Assembly: GCA_963704515.1 (NCBI GenBank)
Contig: OY969913.1
Coordinates: 1,054,001-1,118,000, forward strand
Origin: VRUE01 sp963704515
GTDB lineage: Bacteria; Actinomycetota; Thermoleophilia; Solirubrobacterales; 70-9
DNA: 64,000 bases
Reading direction: 5' to 3'
Shown here: positions 16,668-23,866 of the stretch, one piece after another
Layout: each line of letters opens with the position of its first letter
Numbering within the stretch: position 1 is the stretch's first letter
The notes under the pieces: generated by a model
What the model was told of the DNA's origin: nothing
Seen by the model: only the letters and a program-made list of their open reading frames with translations
Databases searched by the model: none
Program-made: the position numbers and the translations under genes

Positions 16668-17417
16668 CTAGTCAAGCCCCTCTTCCTGCTCGATCCGGTC
16701 GCGGATCCGGCCCAGGGCGCGGCGCAGTATGCGGGAGACGTGCATCTGGGAGTAGCCGATGCGCTCAGCGATCTGCGACTGGGTCATGTCCTCGACGAAG
16801 CGCAGGCGGAGGACCACTCGCTCGCGCTCGGAGAGGTGGGGCAGGGCGGCGCCGAGGGCGACGCGGCTCTCGACCAGCGCGAAGCGCTCGTCCTCCTCGC
16901 CAACCCAGTCCGCCGGCGCCGATTCCTCGGATTCGTCGCCGCCGGCGGGGCGGTCGAGCGAGAGGGGGCGGCGGTTGTGGTTTGCCTCCAGCACTTCGAG
17001 GACGTCGGTCTGATCGAGTCCGAGCCGCTCGGCGATCTCGCCGACCGAGGGCGAGCGCTGCAGCTTCTTGGTCAGCTCGGTGACCGCTTTGTCGACCTGG
17101 GCCATGCGGTCGTGCAGGCCGCGCGGCACGCGCACGGTCCAGGCCCGGTCGCGGAAGTGCCGCTTCAGCTCGCCGAGGATCGTCGGCGAGGCGAAGGCGG
17201 CGAAGGGGATGCCGCGGCCCGGGTCGAAGCGGTCGACCGCCCCCAGCAGTCCCAGGTTGGCGACCTGGAGCAGGTCGTCGAAGGACTCGCTCGAGCCGCG
17301 GTAGCGCAGGGCGAGGTGCTTGGCCAGGGGCATGTTGCGCGTGATCAGTTCCTCGCGGATCGCCGGGTCGCGCGATTTGGCGAACTGCTTCCAGAGGCGT
17401 GCTTCGTCCTCCTCCAT
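16668..17417 (-). CDS. RNA polymerase sigma factor, SigB/SigF/SigG group
   Basis: 249 residues. Region 2 is NLGLLGAVDRFDPGRGIPFA, followed by GELKRHFRDRAWTVRVPRGL, the hallmark of SigB/F-type alternative sigma factors. Region 3 follows, then region 4 with MTQSQIAERIGYSQMHVSRI. Members direct stress or developmental regulons and are controlled by RsbW-like anti-sigma factors such as the one encoded next door. ATG 17417 lies exactly 7 bases from a TAAGCT box on the minus strand, so the mRNA is predicted to be leaderless. Confidence 0.95.
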   Translation of the reverse strand: MEEDEARLWKQFAKSRDPAIREELITRNMPLAKHLALRYRGSSESFDDLLQVANLGLLGAVDRFDPGRGIPFAAFASPTILGELKRHFRDRAWTVRVPRGLHDRMAQVDKAVTELTKKLQRSPSVGEIAERLGLDQTDVLEVLEANHNRRPLSLDRPAGGDESEESAPADWVGEEDERFALVESRVALGAALPHLSERERVVLRLRFVEDMTQSQIAERIGYSQMHVSRILRRALGRIRDRIEQEEGLD

Positions 17418-17423
17418 GCGATC

Positions 17424-17429
17424 AGCTTA
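17424..17429 (-). promoter_or_regulatory. -10 box of the sigma factor gene
   Basis: TAAGCT on the minus strand places the predicted transcription start on the A of ATG 17417. It is a member of a recurring TANGCT -10 family in this window. Confidence 0.55.
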
Positions 17430-17443
17430 TGCATCGCTCGCGC

Positions 17444-17449
17444 TAGGCT
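17444..17449 (+). promoter_or_regulatory. Putative -10 box of sodA
   Basis: TAGGCT, about 50 bases upstream of ATG 17501, would give a leader of about 45 bases carrying the AAAGAGGAG ribosome-binding site. It is back-to-back with the sigma factor promoter. Confidence 0.4.
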
Positions 17450-17500
17450 CCGAACCTCAGGCTTCGCAATCCACCCGGTCCTACAAAGAGGAGATGCCAG

Positions 17501-18106
17501 ATGGCTTTTTCGGTTCCCGACCTGCCCTACGCATACGACGCGCTCGAGCCGCACATCGACGAGGCGACGATGCGCGTCCATCACGACAAGCATCACCAGG
17601 CCTACGTCGACAAGGCCAACGCCGCGCTGGAGGGGACCGAGTGGGCCGATCGCGACGTCGAGGACGTGCTGCGCAACCTCAGCAGCCTGCCCGGTGACAA
17701 GCAGGGCCCGGTCCGCAACAACGCCGGCGGCCACTACAACCACTCGCTCTTCTGGCAGATGCTCAGCCCCGACGGCGGCGGCGAGCCGGGAGGCGAGCTG
17801 GGCGCGGCGATCGGCGAGACCTTCGGCTCCTTCGACTCCTTCAAGGATGAGTTCAAGAACGCCGGCATCGCCCGCTTCGGCTCCGGCTGGGCCTGGCTGG
17901 TCAAGGACAGCTCCGGCCTCGCCGTGGTCTCCACCCCCAACCAGGACTCGCCGGTCTCCGACGGCAGCGTCCCGCTGCTCGGCTGCGACGTCTGGGAGCA
18001 CGCCTACTACCTCAAGTACCAGAACAAGCGCCCCGACTACATCGACGCCTTCTGGAACGTTGTCAACTGGAGCTTCGTCAGCCAGCGTCTCGCCGAGGCC
18101 GGCTGA
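17501..18106 (+). CDS. sodA: Superoxide dismutase (Fe/Mn family)
   Basis: 201 residues, full length. It dismutes superoxide to hydrogen peroxide and oxygen in the cytoplasm. Metal ligands are visible: H27 in MRVHHDKHHQAYV, the histidine of NNAGGHYNHSLFW, and Asp and His of LGCDVWEHAYYLKYQNKRPD. FGSGWAWLV is conserved. GGHYNHSLFW and the distribution of core residues fit the Fe/Mn family, but metal choice cannot be settled from sequence alone. A strong ribosome-binding site (AAAGAGGAG) precedes ATG 17501. The gene is convergent with the GMC oxidoreductase. Confidence 0.96.
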   Translation: MAFSVPDLPYAYDALEPHIDEATMRVHHDKHHQAYVDKANAALEGTEWADRDVEDVLRNLSSLPGDKQGPVRNNAGGHYNHSLFWQMLSPDGGGEPGGELGAAIGETFGSFDSFKDEFKNAGIARFGSGWAWLVKDSSGLAVVSTPNQDSPVSDGSVPLLGCDVWEHAYYLKYQNKRPDYIDAFWNVVNWSFVSQRLAEAG

Positions 18107-18113
18107 ACAGGCT

Positions 18114-19835
18114 CTACCCCGGCGACGAGATCGCAGGGGCGTCGGGGGAGGGTCCCCGGGAACTCCCGGCCGAAGGCCGGCCCGGGGACCCTCCCCCGAC
18201 GCCCCCAGCCGGCCTGGCCGCTGCCGGCAGATGACCTGGCTCCGCTCCGTCCTTGGCCGGGATCAGGCTCATCGCGTGCTCGGCCTTGGCGGTGATCGTC
18301 AGGCTCGGGTTGACCCCGGGGTTGGCCGGGATCGCCGCCCCGTCGCAGACCAGCAGGTTCTCGTAGCCGAAGACGCGGTTGCCCGAGTCGACCACGCCAC
18401 TCTCCGGCCCGCTGCCGACCACGGCGCCGCCGAGGATGTGGGCGGTCGAGGGGATGTTGCGAACCGACTCGGTGACCGCGCTCTGGGCGACGCCGCCGGT
18501 GCGCTTGGCGAACCAGCGCGCGACTCGCTCGGCTGCGGGTATGTAGGTCGGGTTGGGGCGGCCGGGGTCCTGCTGGGTCTGTAGGCGAACGCCGCGGCCG
18601 AAGAGCTTGCGCTTCGGCTTGAAGTGCATCGCCGCGTCAACCGTCTGCATCACCAGCAGGATCACCGTGCGCTGCGACCAGCGGTGCGGGATCAGCATCC
18701 GGGCGGTGCGCAGCGGGTGGCGGAGGATCGCCGCCATCCACTTGACCGGCCGGGTCAGCTTCGAGCCCGGCCCGGTCATCGCCGTGAAGGTGCCGGCCAT
18801 CGCGTCGCCGCCGGTGCCGTAGGTGACGACCTCGATGTGGGTGTCGGGGTCTGGGTAGATGCTGGAGGTGATCGCGACCGAGCGGCTGAAGTCGCGCTCG
18901 TCGTCGGGGGCGGTGACCGACTGGATCGACTCCGAGTTGGTGCGGACCAGGTCGCCAAGCCGCGCCGAGACGCGGGGCAGGGCGCCGCTGTGGCGGCAGT
19001 TGGCGAGCAGGTTGTTGGTGCCGAGGGCGCCGGCGGCGACGATCACACCGCGCGCGGTCTGGGTGCGGCGCTGCTTGCGCAGCCACGATCCGGTGCGCTC
19101 GCTGGTCACCGCGTAGCCGTCGGAGCCGTCAGCGGCGCCGAGCGGCCGGATCTCGGTCACCTGGCGTTCGGGCTCGATCTTCACACCGAGCTTCTCCGCG
19201 AACCAGAGGTAGTTCTTCATCAGCGTGTTCTTCGCCCCGTGGCGGCAGCCGACCATGCAGCTGCCGCAACGCATGCAGCCGGTGCGGCTCGGGCCCTCGC
19301 CTTCGAAGAAGGGGTCCGCCACCTCGACGCCGGGCTTGTCGAAGAAGACGCCGACGCGGGTGTTGGTGAAGGTCTCGCCGACACCGATCTCCTCGCCGTA
19401 TTCCTTGAGCAGCTTGTCGGCCGGCCCCAGGCCCTCGTAGGTGACGACGCCGAGCATCCGCTCGGCCGTGTCGTAGTGGGGCGCGAGCTCCCGTTCCCAG
19501 TCGCCCAGCTCGCTCCACTGCGGGTCCTTGAAGAAGGCCGGTCGGCCGCGGTAGAGGGTGTTGGCGTAGCCGAGGCTGCCGCCGCCGACGCCGCTGCCGG
19601 AGACGATGAATACGTCCTTGAAGAAGGTCATCCGCATCACGCCGCGGAAGCCGAGGCGCGGGAACCAGAAATAGCGACGCGGGTGGCGCAGGTTGGACTC
19701 GGCGAAGTCCTCGTCGCGGAAGCGGCTGCCGCACTCGAGCATCGCCACCGAGTAGCCCTTCTCCGCGAGGCGCAGGGCCGAGACCGAGCCGCCGAAGCCG
19801 GAGCCGACCACCAGCCAGTCGTAGTCGTGGTTCAC
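18114..19835 (-). CDS. GMC-family FAD oxidoreductase (cholesterol-oxidase-like)
   Basis: 573 residues. FAD-binding Rossmann motif WLVVGSGFGGSVSALRLAEK is at the N-terminus; VSGSGVGGGSLGYANTLY binds the flavin pyrophosphate. A four-cysteine cluster GCMRCGSCMVGCRHGAKN near residue 190 is typical of the membrane-linked cholesterol-oxidase-like branch. The C-terminal NVNPSLTITAKAEH-like block (PGVNPSLTITAKAEHAMS) is present. The last ~35 residues are Gly/Pro/Ser-rich and encoded by a long inverted repeat (18136-18205), so the tail is probably acquired. Rubredoxin lies 25 bases upstream and may supply or receive electrons. The substrate is unknown. Confidence 0.88.
   Translation of the reverse strand: MNHDYDWLVVGSGFGGSVSALRLAEKGYSVAMLECGSRFRDEDFAESNLRHPRRYFWFPRLGFRGVMRMTFFKDVFIVSGSGVGGGSLGYANTLYRGRPAFFKDPQWSELGDWERELAPHYDTAERMLGVVTYEGLGPADKLLKEYGEEIGVGETFTNTRVGVFFDKPGVEVADPFFEGEGPSRTGCMRCGSCMVGCRHGAKNTLMKNYLWFAEKLGVKIEPERQVTEIRPLGAADGSDGYAVTSERTGSWLRKQRRTQTARGVIVAAGALGTNNLLANCRHSGALPRVSARLGDLVRTNSESIQSVTAPDDERDFSRSVAITSSIYPDPDTHIEVVTYGTGGDAMAGTFTAMTGPGSKLTRPVKWMAAILRHPLRTARMLIPHRWSQRTVILLVMQTVDAAMHFKPKRKLFGRGVRLQTQQDPGRPNPTYIPAAERVARWFAKRTGGVAQSAVTESVRNIPSTAHILGGAVVGSGPESGVVDSGNRVFGYENLLVCDGAAIPANPGVNPSLTITAKAEHAMSLIPAKDGAEPGHLPAAARPAGGVGGGSPGRPSAGSSRGPSPDAPAISSPG
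18136..18205. repeat. REP-like nested inverted repeat
   Basis: A perfect 25-bp inverted repeat (18136-18160 with 18181-18205) encloses a small hairpin CCGGCC-GAA-GGCCGG at 18166-18180. It lies between sodA and the conserved end of the GMC gene, and is read in frame as the C-terminus of the latter. It could also serve as a bidirectional terminator. Its GTCGGGG...GGG...CCCC arm resembles the arm at 6191. Confidence 0.75.
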
Positions 19836-19860
19836 CGCCCGGGCCCTCTTGTCTTTCGGC

Positions 19861-20052
19861 CTACGCCTCGCCGGGCTCGAGCGGCCTGAAGTCGCTGGTC
19901 CGCGCGCCGCAGACCGGGCAGAACCAGTCCTTGGGGATGTCCTCGAAGGCCGTGCCGGGCGGAATGCCGCCGTCTGGATCGCCGATCTCGGGGTCGTAGA
20001 TGAACCCGCAACTCTCGCAGATCCAGAGCTTTGCTTCGGTGACTGTAGTCAT
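19861..20052 (-). CDS. Rubredoxin
   Basis: 63 residues. A single iron is bound by two cysteine pairs: ICESCGFIYDP (C-x2-C) and FCPVCGARTSDF (C-x2-C). IGDPDGGIPPGTAFEDIP is the standard loop between them. Rubredoxins shuttle single electrons to oxygenases or oxidoreductases; the GMC oxidoreductase directly downstream is the natural candidate partner. ATG 20052 lies 8 bases from a TACACT box, indicating a near-leaderless transcript that probably continues into the GMC gene. Confidence 0.96.
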   Translation of the reverse strand: MTTVTEAKLWICESCGFIYDPEIGDPDGGIPPGTAFEDIPKDWFCPVCGARTSDFRPLEPGEA

Positions 20053-20059
20053 ACCTAAA

Positions 20060-20065
20060 AGTGTA
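20060..20065 (-). promoter_or_regulatory. -10 box of the rubredoxin gene
   Basis: TACACT on the minus strand predicts initiation at about 20053, one base before ATG 20052. Confidence 0.5.
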
Positions 20066-20074
20066 GAGGGCTAC

Positions 20075-20641
20075 TCAGTTTTTGTCGAAGCTGACCGCAA
20101 CCGGTTCCCGCTGTGAGGCGTCTTCGATCTCGAAGTACTCGCGTGCGGTGAAGCCGCCCTGGTTGGCGATGATCGATCCGGGGAACTGCTGGATCGAGGT
20201 GTTGTAGGACTGCACGTTGGAGTTGTAGATCCGCCGTGAGGCCTGGATTTCGTCCTCGAGCTGGGAGAGGTTGCGGCTCAGCTGCTGGAAGTTTTCGGTG
20301 GCGCGCAGGTTGGGGTAGTTCTCGGCGACGGCGCGCAGGTCGGTCAGCGCGCCGGTCAGCTTCTCCTCGGCCTTGGCGGTGTCGCCGACGCTCTGGGCGG
20401 ACATCGCGTCGGCACGCGCGGCCGTCACTTTCTCGAACACCTGGCTCTCGTGGGCGGCGTAGCCCTTGACCGTCTCGACCAGGTTGGGGACGAGGTCGTG
20501 CCGCCGCTTGAGCTGCACGTCGATCCCGCTCCACGACTCATCGACCCGGTTGCGCGATGCGATAATCGAGTTGCGCTTGGCGATGTAGTAGAGGACCCCG
20601 ATCACGATCAGGGCAACGACCACGATGAGAACGATCACCAT
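20075..20641 (-). CDS. lemA: LemA family protein
   Basis: 188 residues from ATG 20641; the open frame continues upstream through a palindrome and is rejected. An N-terminal membrane helix (MVIVLIVVVALIVIGVLYYI) is followed by a long helical domain with the LemA hallmarks NRVDESWSGIDVQLKRRHDL and LVPNLVETVKGYAAHE, then ENYPNLRATENFQQL and YNTSIQQFPGSIIA. Function is poorly defined; LemA is often linked to membrane stress and to DUF3137-type partners, one of which is divergent here. A TAGGAT box at 20650-20655 is at leaderless spacing. Confidence 0.93.
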   Translation of the reverse strand: MVIVLIVVVALIVIGVLYYIAKRNSIIASRNRVDESWSGIDVQLKRRHDLVPNLVETVKGYAAHESQVFEKVTAARADAMSAQSVGDTAKAEEKLTGALTDLRAVAENYPNLRATENFQQLSRNLSQLEDEIQASRRIYNSNVQSYNTSIQQFPGSIIANQGGFTAREYFEIEDASQREPVAVSFDKN

Positions 20642-20687
20642 CGCCCCGCATCCTACTTGGCCACCCGGCCAACCGCCACCCGCACCC

Positions 20688-20743
20688 GGGGACGTGCCGC
20701 AACTTAGAGGTCCGTATAGGTACCTAAGTTGCGGCACGTCCCC
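20688..20743. repeat. 20-bp perfect inverted repeat between divergent genes
   Basis: Arms 20688-20707 and 20724-20743 are perfectly complementary over 20 bp, beginning GGGGACGTGCCGCAACTTAG. They sit between the start of lemA and the DUF3137-like gene, flanked on both sides by outward-facing TAGGAT boxes (20650-20655 minus and 20745-20750 plus). GGGGACGTGCC-type palindromes are reminiscent of REP sequences mobilised by RAYT transposases. No such transposase lies in the window. Confidence 0.75.
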
Positions 20744-20760
20744 GTAGGATCGGGAGGTTG

Positions 20761-21432
20761 ATGGGGGCTAAGGACGAAGCGGTGGCTTGGGCCGAGACGG
20801 TGCGGCGCTATGGGGAGCGGCACGAGCTTCGGTACGAGGCGGTGGGGGGGATCAACGCGGTGGACGCGCCGGTGGCGCTCTGCGTGGGTGGGACGAACCG
20901 GCTCACCGGGCAACTGGCTGAAGGGTTCTGGGGGGCGTCCTGCGACGCCGACGAGCGCGAGTCGGGTGGGCTCTTCGGCAAGGCGGTGTTGCCGGGCGCG
21001 CTGCTGGCCAAGGCGCACATGCCCGACCTGGCCAAAGTCGTTCCCGCCTTCAACGTCGAGTCGATCGAGGGGCACGAGGTCGTCACCAAGCGCTTCGCCC
21101 GCAAGGTCGAGTTCGAGTCGATCGAGTTCAACAAGCGCTTCCAGGCCACGGTGCCAAGCGAGTACGACCCGGTCGCCCTGCGCGAGCTCTTCGGCCCCGG
21201 CTTCCTCGCCTGGGCGACGACGATGACCGGCGAGGTCGACTTTGGCGTCAACGACCGCCAGCTCTGGTTCCTCTGGCGTCTGCGCGAGCGCAGCGAAGAG
21301 GAGTTGAAGGCGATGCTGAGCAACGCCGGCCAGCTCTTCCGGCGCCTGCAGGCCGAGATGGACGAGAGCGGCATCCACACTTACCCGCCCGGACCCTGGC
21401 ACGCTGGGCTGGAGCCGTTCCCGGCCGAGTAG
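20761..21432 (+). CDS. DUF3137-like protein
   Basis: 223 residues from ATG 20761, preceded by GGGAGG; TTG 20758 is an alternative and would be leaderless. No transmembrane helix or catalytic motif is obvious. The segment VEFESIEFNKRFQATVP followed by LRELFGPGFLAWA resembles the DUF3137 core, where an F-N-K-R-F motif precedes a short L-x-P-like helix. DUF3137 genes often neighbour lemA, as here. The function is unknown. The remainder (GGTNRLTGQLAEGFWGA) is not recognised. Confidence 0.55.
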   Translation: MGAKDEAVAWAETVRRYGERHELRYEAVGGINAVDAPVALCVGGTNRLTGQLAEGFWGASCDADERESGGLFGKAVLPGALLAKAHMPDLAKVVPAFNVESIEGHEVVTKRFARKVEFESIEFNKRFQATVPSEYDPVALRELFGPGFLAWATTMTGEVDFGVNDRQLWFLWRLRERSEEELKAMLSNAGQLFRRLQAEMDESGIHTYPPGPWHAGLEPFPAE

Positions 21433-21437
21433 ACGAT

Positions 21438-22082
21438 TTAGCTCGCCGGGTAGTCCGGATCGCCTGGCAGCACGACCCGGTTTTCCTCGGCCGTGCCGAT
21501 CACCTTGGGCAGGATCGGCTCGATCCGGGCGTCGCGGTATGCGGCGATCGCCTCGTCGGATGTGCGGAACGCGAGCAGCGACTCGAGTTGCTTGATCGTC
21601 GGGAAGGCGAGGACGATCTCGCCGGCTGCCTGGGCGGCGAGCGCCTTCGCCGGCTCGAACCAGGCCGCATCGGTCGTCTCCACGCCGTCCGGGCGCGGTG
21701 GCGAGTGCGCCGGCGCCAGTGCCAGGAAGAACCAGGCGTCGAAGCGGCGCGAGACCACCTCGGGGGTGATCCAGCGCGAGAAGAGCACCAGCTCCTCCTC
21801 GGGGGCAAGGGCGATCCCCGCCTCCTCCTCGAGCTCGCGCACCGCGCAGGCCCTGTACCGCGCTTCCTCTTCGCCGTCCCCGTCGTCGACCGAGCCGCCC
21901 GGGAAGACCCAGACGCCGGGCATGAATTTCGCCTCCTCGGAGCGCTTCAGCAGCAACACCTCGAGCGCCCGGTCGCCGTGCTTGCCTCCCCGTCGCAGCA
22001 GCACCACCGAGGCCGCCGGCCGTGGCGCCGCCGGCTTGCCGAGATTCGGCGCCTCCGCCGGCCCTCGCACTCGCTCCTCCAT
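21438..22082 (-). CDS. NUDIX hydrolase
   Basis: 214 residues. The Nudix box is present as GGSVDDGDGEEEARYRAC followed by AVRELEEEAGI, with a small insertion relative to the canonical spacing. RWITPEVVSRRFDAWFFLAL is characteristic of the NUDT19/CoA-diphosphatase-like branch. It would hydrolyse a nucleoside diphosphate linked to another moiety, possibly a CoA derivative; the substrate is not certain. TATATG upstream is a candidate -10 box at near-leaderless spacing. It is convergent with the DUF3137-like gene (5-base gap). Confidence 0.9.
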   Translation of the reverse strand: MEERVRGPAEAPNLGKPAAPRPAASVVLLRRGGKHGDRALEVLLLKRSEEAKFMPGVWVFPGGSVDDGDGEEEARYRACAVRELEEEAGIALAPEEELVLFSRWITPEVVSRRFDAWFFLALAPAHSPPRPDGVETTDAAWFEPAKALAAQAAGEIVLAFPTIKQLESLLAFRTSDEAIAAYRDARIEPILPKVIGTAEENRVVLPGDPDYPAS

Positions 22083-22133
22083 CGCCCCACCATATAGCGG
22101 CTGTCCGGGGCCGACCGTCGCTCGCAGCGGCGC

Positions 22134-23231
22134 TCAGGCGAGGGCGCGGTTGCGGGCGTGGCGCAGCCAGGTGCGGCGGACGAGCCAGGCGAGCAGGGCG
22201 AGCAGCGCCAGGGGCGAGAGGACGGCCAGGCCGACCAAGGTCACGCCGGCGGCGACGCTGAGGATGTGGCCGGCGTCTCCGAGGGCCTTGCCGAGCCCCC
22301 AGGACCCCGACGATTCGGAAGACGCGCCGGTTTCGATGCGCAGATCCACCCGGGAGTAGGCCGTGCGCCGGTGCAACCTTGCCAGGCGCGAGCGAAGCGC
22401 CGCCTCGAGCCGGCGCTGGCGATCGAGCCGCCCTTCGATCACGGCCGCTTCGGATTCGGTTTGCGCGCCGGCAAGCTGCGAGAGGAGACTGTCGATCCTC
22501 GCTCGCGATCCATGGAGTCGTTCGCCGGTCGTCACGGTGGATGCGGTGATGTCGGCGGTCGCTTCGTGGCGAGTGCGCACCTGGTCGATCGCCGAGAAGG
22601 CGGCCATCGCGTCGCCGAGCTTGGCGCTCGGAATCAGCAGGTCGAAGTGGGCTCCGGCGTGCCGGCCCTGCGTGGTGGTCGAGTGCAGGACGATGCCGTT
22701 GGCGTCGTGAACCGCGCTGAAGACCTTGGCGGAATCGTTTGTCACGTCCTGAGGGTTGGCGAGCAGCCCGATCTCAGTGGAGCGTTCGATGTCTCGGTGA
22801 CTGAGTCGCGTCACCTGGGGACCTGTCGTTCCGGCACCGGCACCGGCTGCGCTGGAGAGCGATTCGTCGCTGGGCGCCGCGGACCGGCTTGGGGCGACCG
22901 GAATCGACTTCGAGAACTCGACCTGGCTCGGATGCGTGGAGCGGCGGTTGAGCGCCAGCGGATTCGAGGTCGATTCGTTGCTCGTGACCACCGCTGTGGC
23001 CACGGCGATCGCGACGAGAGCGACGCCACATGCGGCGATCGCGGTCCACCGCAACGAGAGGGCATCGAGACCTCTGGCGAAGGAGATCCGATTCAAACGG
23101 CCGAGTCGGGAGCCGCGTGGGAAGCCCGCTGCGGCCCGGGCGTCGAGTCCGGCCGCGAATTCCGCCCGCGGCACCGATCGCAGAGAGCCAAGCTCCGCCT
23201 CGAGGTCGAAGGGCTTTCTAGGCGACTCCAT
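22134..23231 (-). CDS. DUF4349 membrane protein, probable anti-sigma partner
   Basis: 365 residues. A cytoplasmic N-terminal segment of about 60 residues precedes a membrane helix (WTAIAACGVALVAIAVATAVV). A DUF4349 extracytoplasmic domain follows, with SRARIDSLLSQLAGAQTESE and AALRSRLARLHRRTAYSRVD, and a second helix near the C-terminus (ILSVAAGVTLVGLAVLSPL) leads to a basic tail. It overlaps the ECF sigma gene by 14 bases, the usual sigma/anti-sigma arrangement. A role in sensing envelope signals is inferred from this layout. Confidence 0.8.
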   Translation of the reverse strand: MESPRKPFDLEAELGSLRSVPRAEFAAGLDARAAAGFPRGSRLGRLNRISFARGLDALSLRWTAIAACGVALVAIAVATAVVTSNESTSNPLALNRRSTHPSQVEFSKSIPVAPSRSAAPSDESLSSAAGAGAGTTGPQVTRLSHRDIERSTEIGLLANPQDVTNDSAKVFSAVHDANGIVLHSTTTQGRHAGAHFDLLIPSAKLGDAMAAFSAIDQVRTRHEATADITASTVTTGERLHGSRARIDSLLSQLAGAQTESEAAVIEGRLDRQRRLEAALRSRLARLHRRTAYSRVDLRIETGASSESSGSWGLGKALGDAGHILSVAAGVTLVGLAVLSPLALLALLAWLVRRTWLRHARNRALA

Positions 23232-23781
23232 CGCATGCCTCCCTCAGCTTGTTGACGGTCCGGTGCAGCCTCGTGCCGACGTTCGACTCGCTCAGGCCTA
23301 CCACGCGGCTGATTTCGGCATTCGACAGCCCAGCGAAGAACTTGAGTGCGATCAGCTCCCTCTCCCGCGGCTCGAGGCTCGCCAACGCGCCGTTGAGCAT
23401 GATGCGGTTCTCCTTGCGCTCGACCTCGTCGCCAGCAGCATCGGCGACGTTGACTGGCTCGATCGTCAGCTCGGCATGCCGGCCGCGGCGGCGCAGCTCG
23501 TCGAGAGCGGCGTTGCGGGCGATGCCGAACAGCCAGGCACGTCCGCTGCCGCGATCCGGGTTGAAGCGCGCGCGCTTGCGGTAGGCGCGCTCGAAAGCAG
23601 CGGCGGTGACTTCCTCGGCCGCCAGCCGGTCGCGGAGCAGTCCCATCGCGTAGGCGTAGACGTCGTCGCGACTGGACCGGTACAGGTCGTCGAAGGCCAG
23701 GTCCGCGTCTCGGGGCGCCTCGTTTGCTGGTGCGGCAAGTGCTTCGCTCACGTCCGTACTACGGCCGATCCCGGGATCCAT
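23218..23781 (-). CDS. ECF RNA polymerase sigma factor
   Basis: 187 residues from ATG 23781. Sigma region 2 is LAFDDLYRSSRDDVYAYAMG and AEEVTAAAFERAYRKRARFN; GRAWLFGIARNAALDELRRR completes it. Region 4 is LEPRERELIALKFFAGLSNA followed by EISRVVGLSESNVGTRLHR. Region 3 is absent, as expected for ECF factors. It overlaps the downstream DUF4349 gene by 14 bases, so the two are very likely co-translated as a sigma/anti-sigma pair. The upstream TTG/ATG extension to 23832 is less likely. Confidence 0.92.
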   Translation of the reverse strand: MDPGIGRSTDVSEALAAPANEAPRDADLAFDDLYRSSRDDVYAYAMGLLRDRLAAEEVTAAAFERAYRKRARFNPDRGSGRAWLFGIARNAALDELRRRGRHAELTIEPVNVADAAGDEVERKENRIMLNGALASLEPRERELIALKFFAGLSNAEISRVVGLSESNVGTRLHRTVNKLREACDGVA

Positions 23782-23866
23782 CACACGAATTCTCCCGGCG
23801 GCCAGGTCACGAGGTGCGCATCCGTCTTTCACCCACCCTGGAGTGGGTCAATGTCGGATGCGCTGC

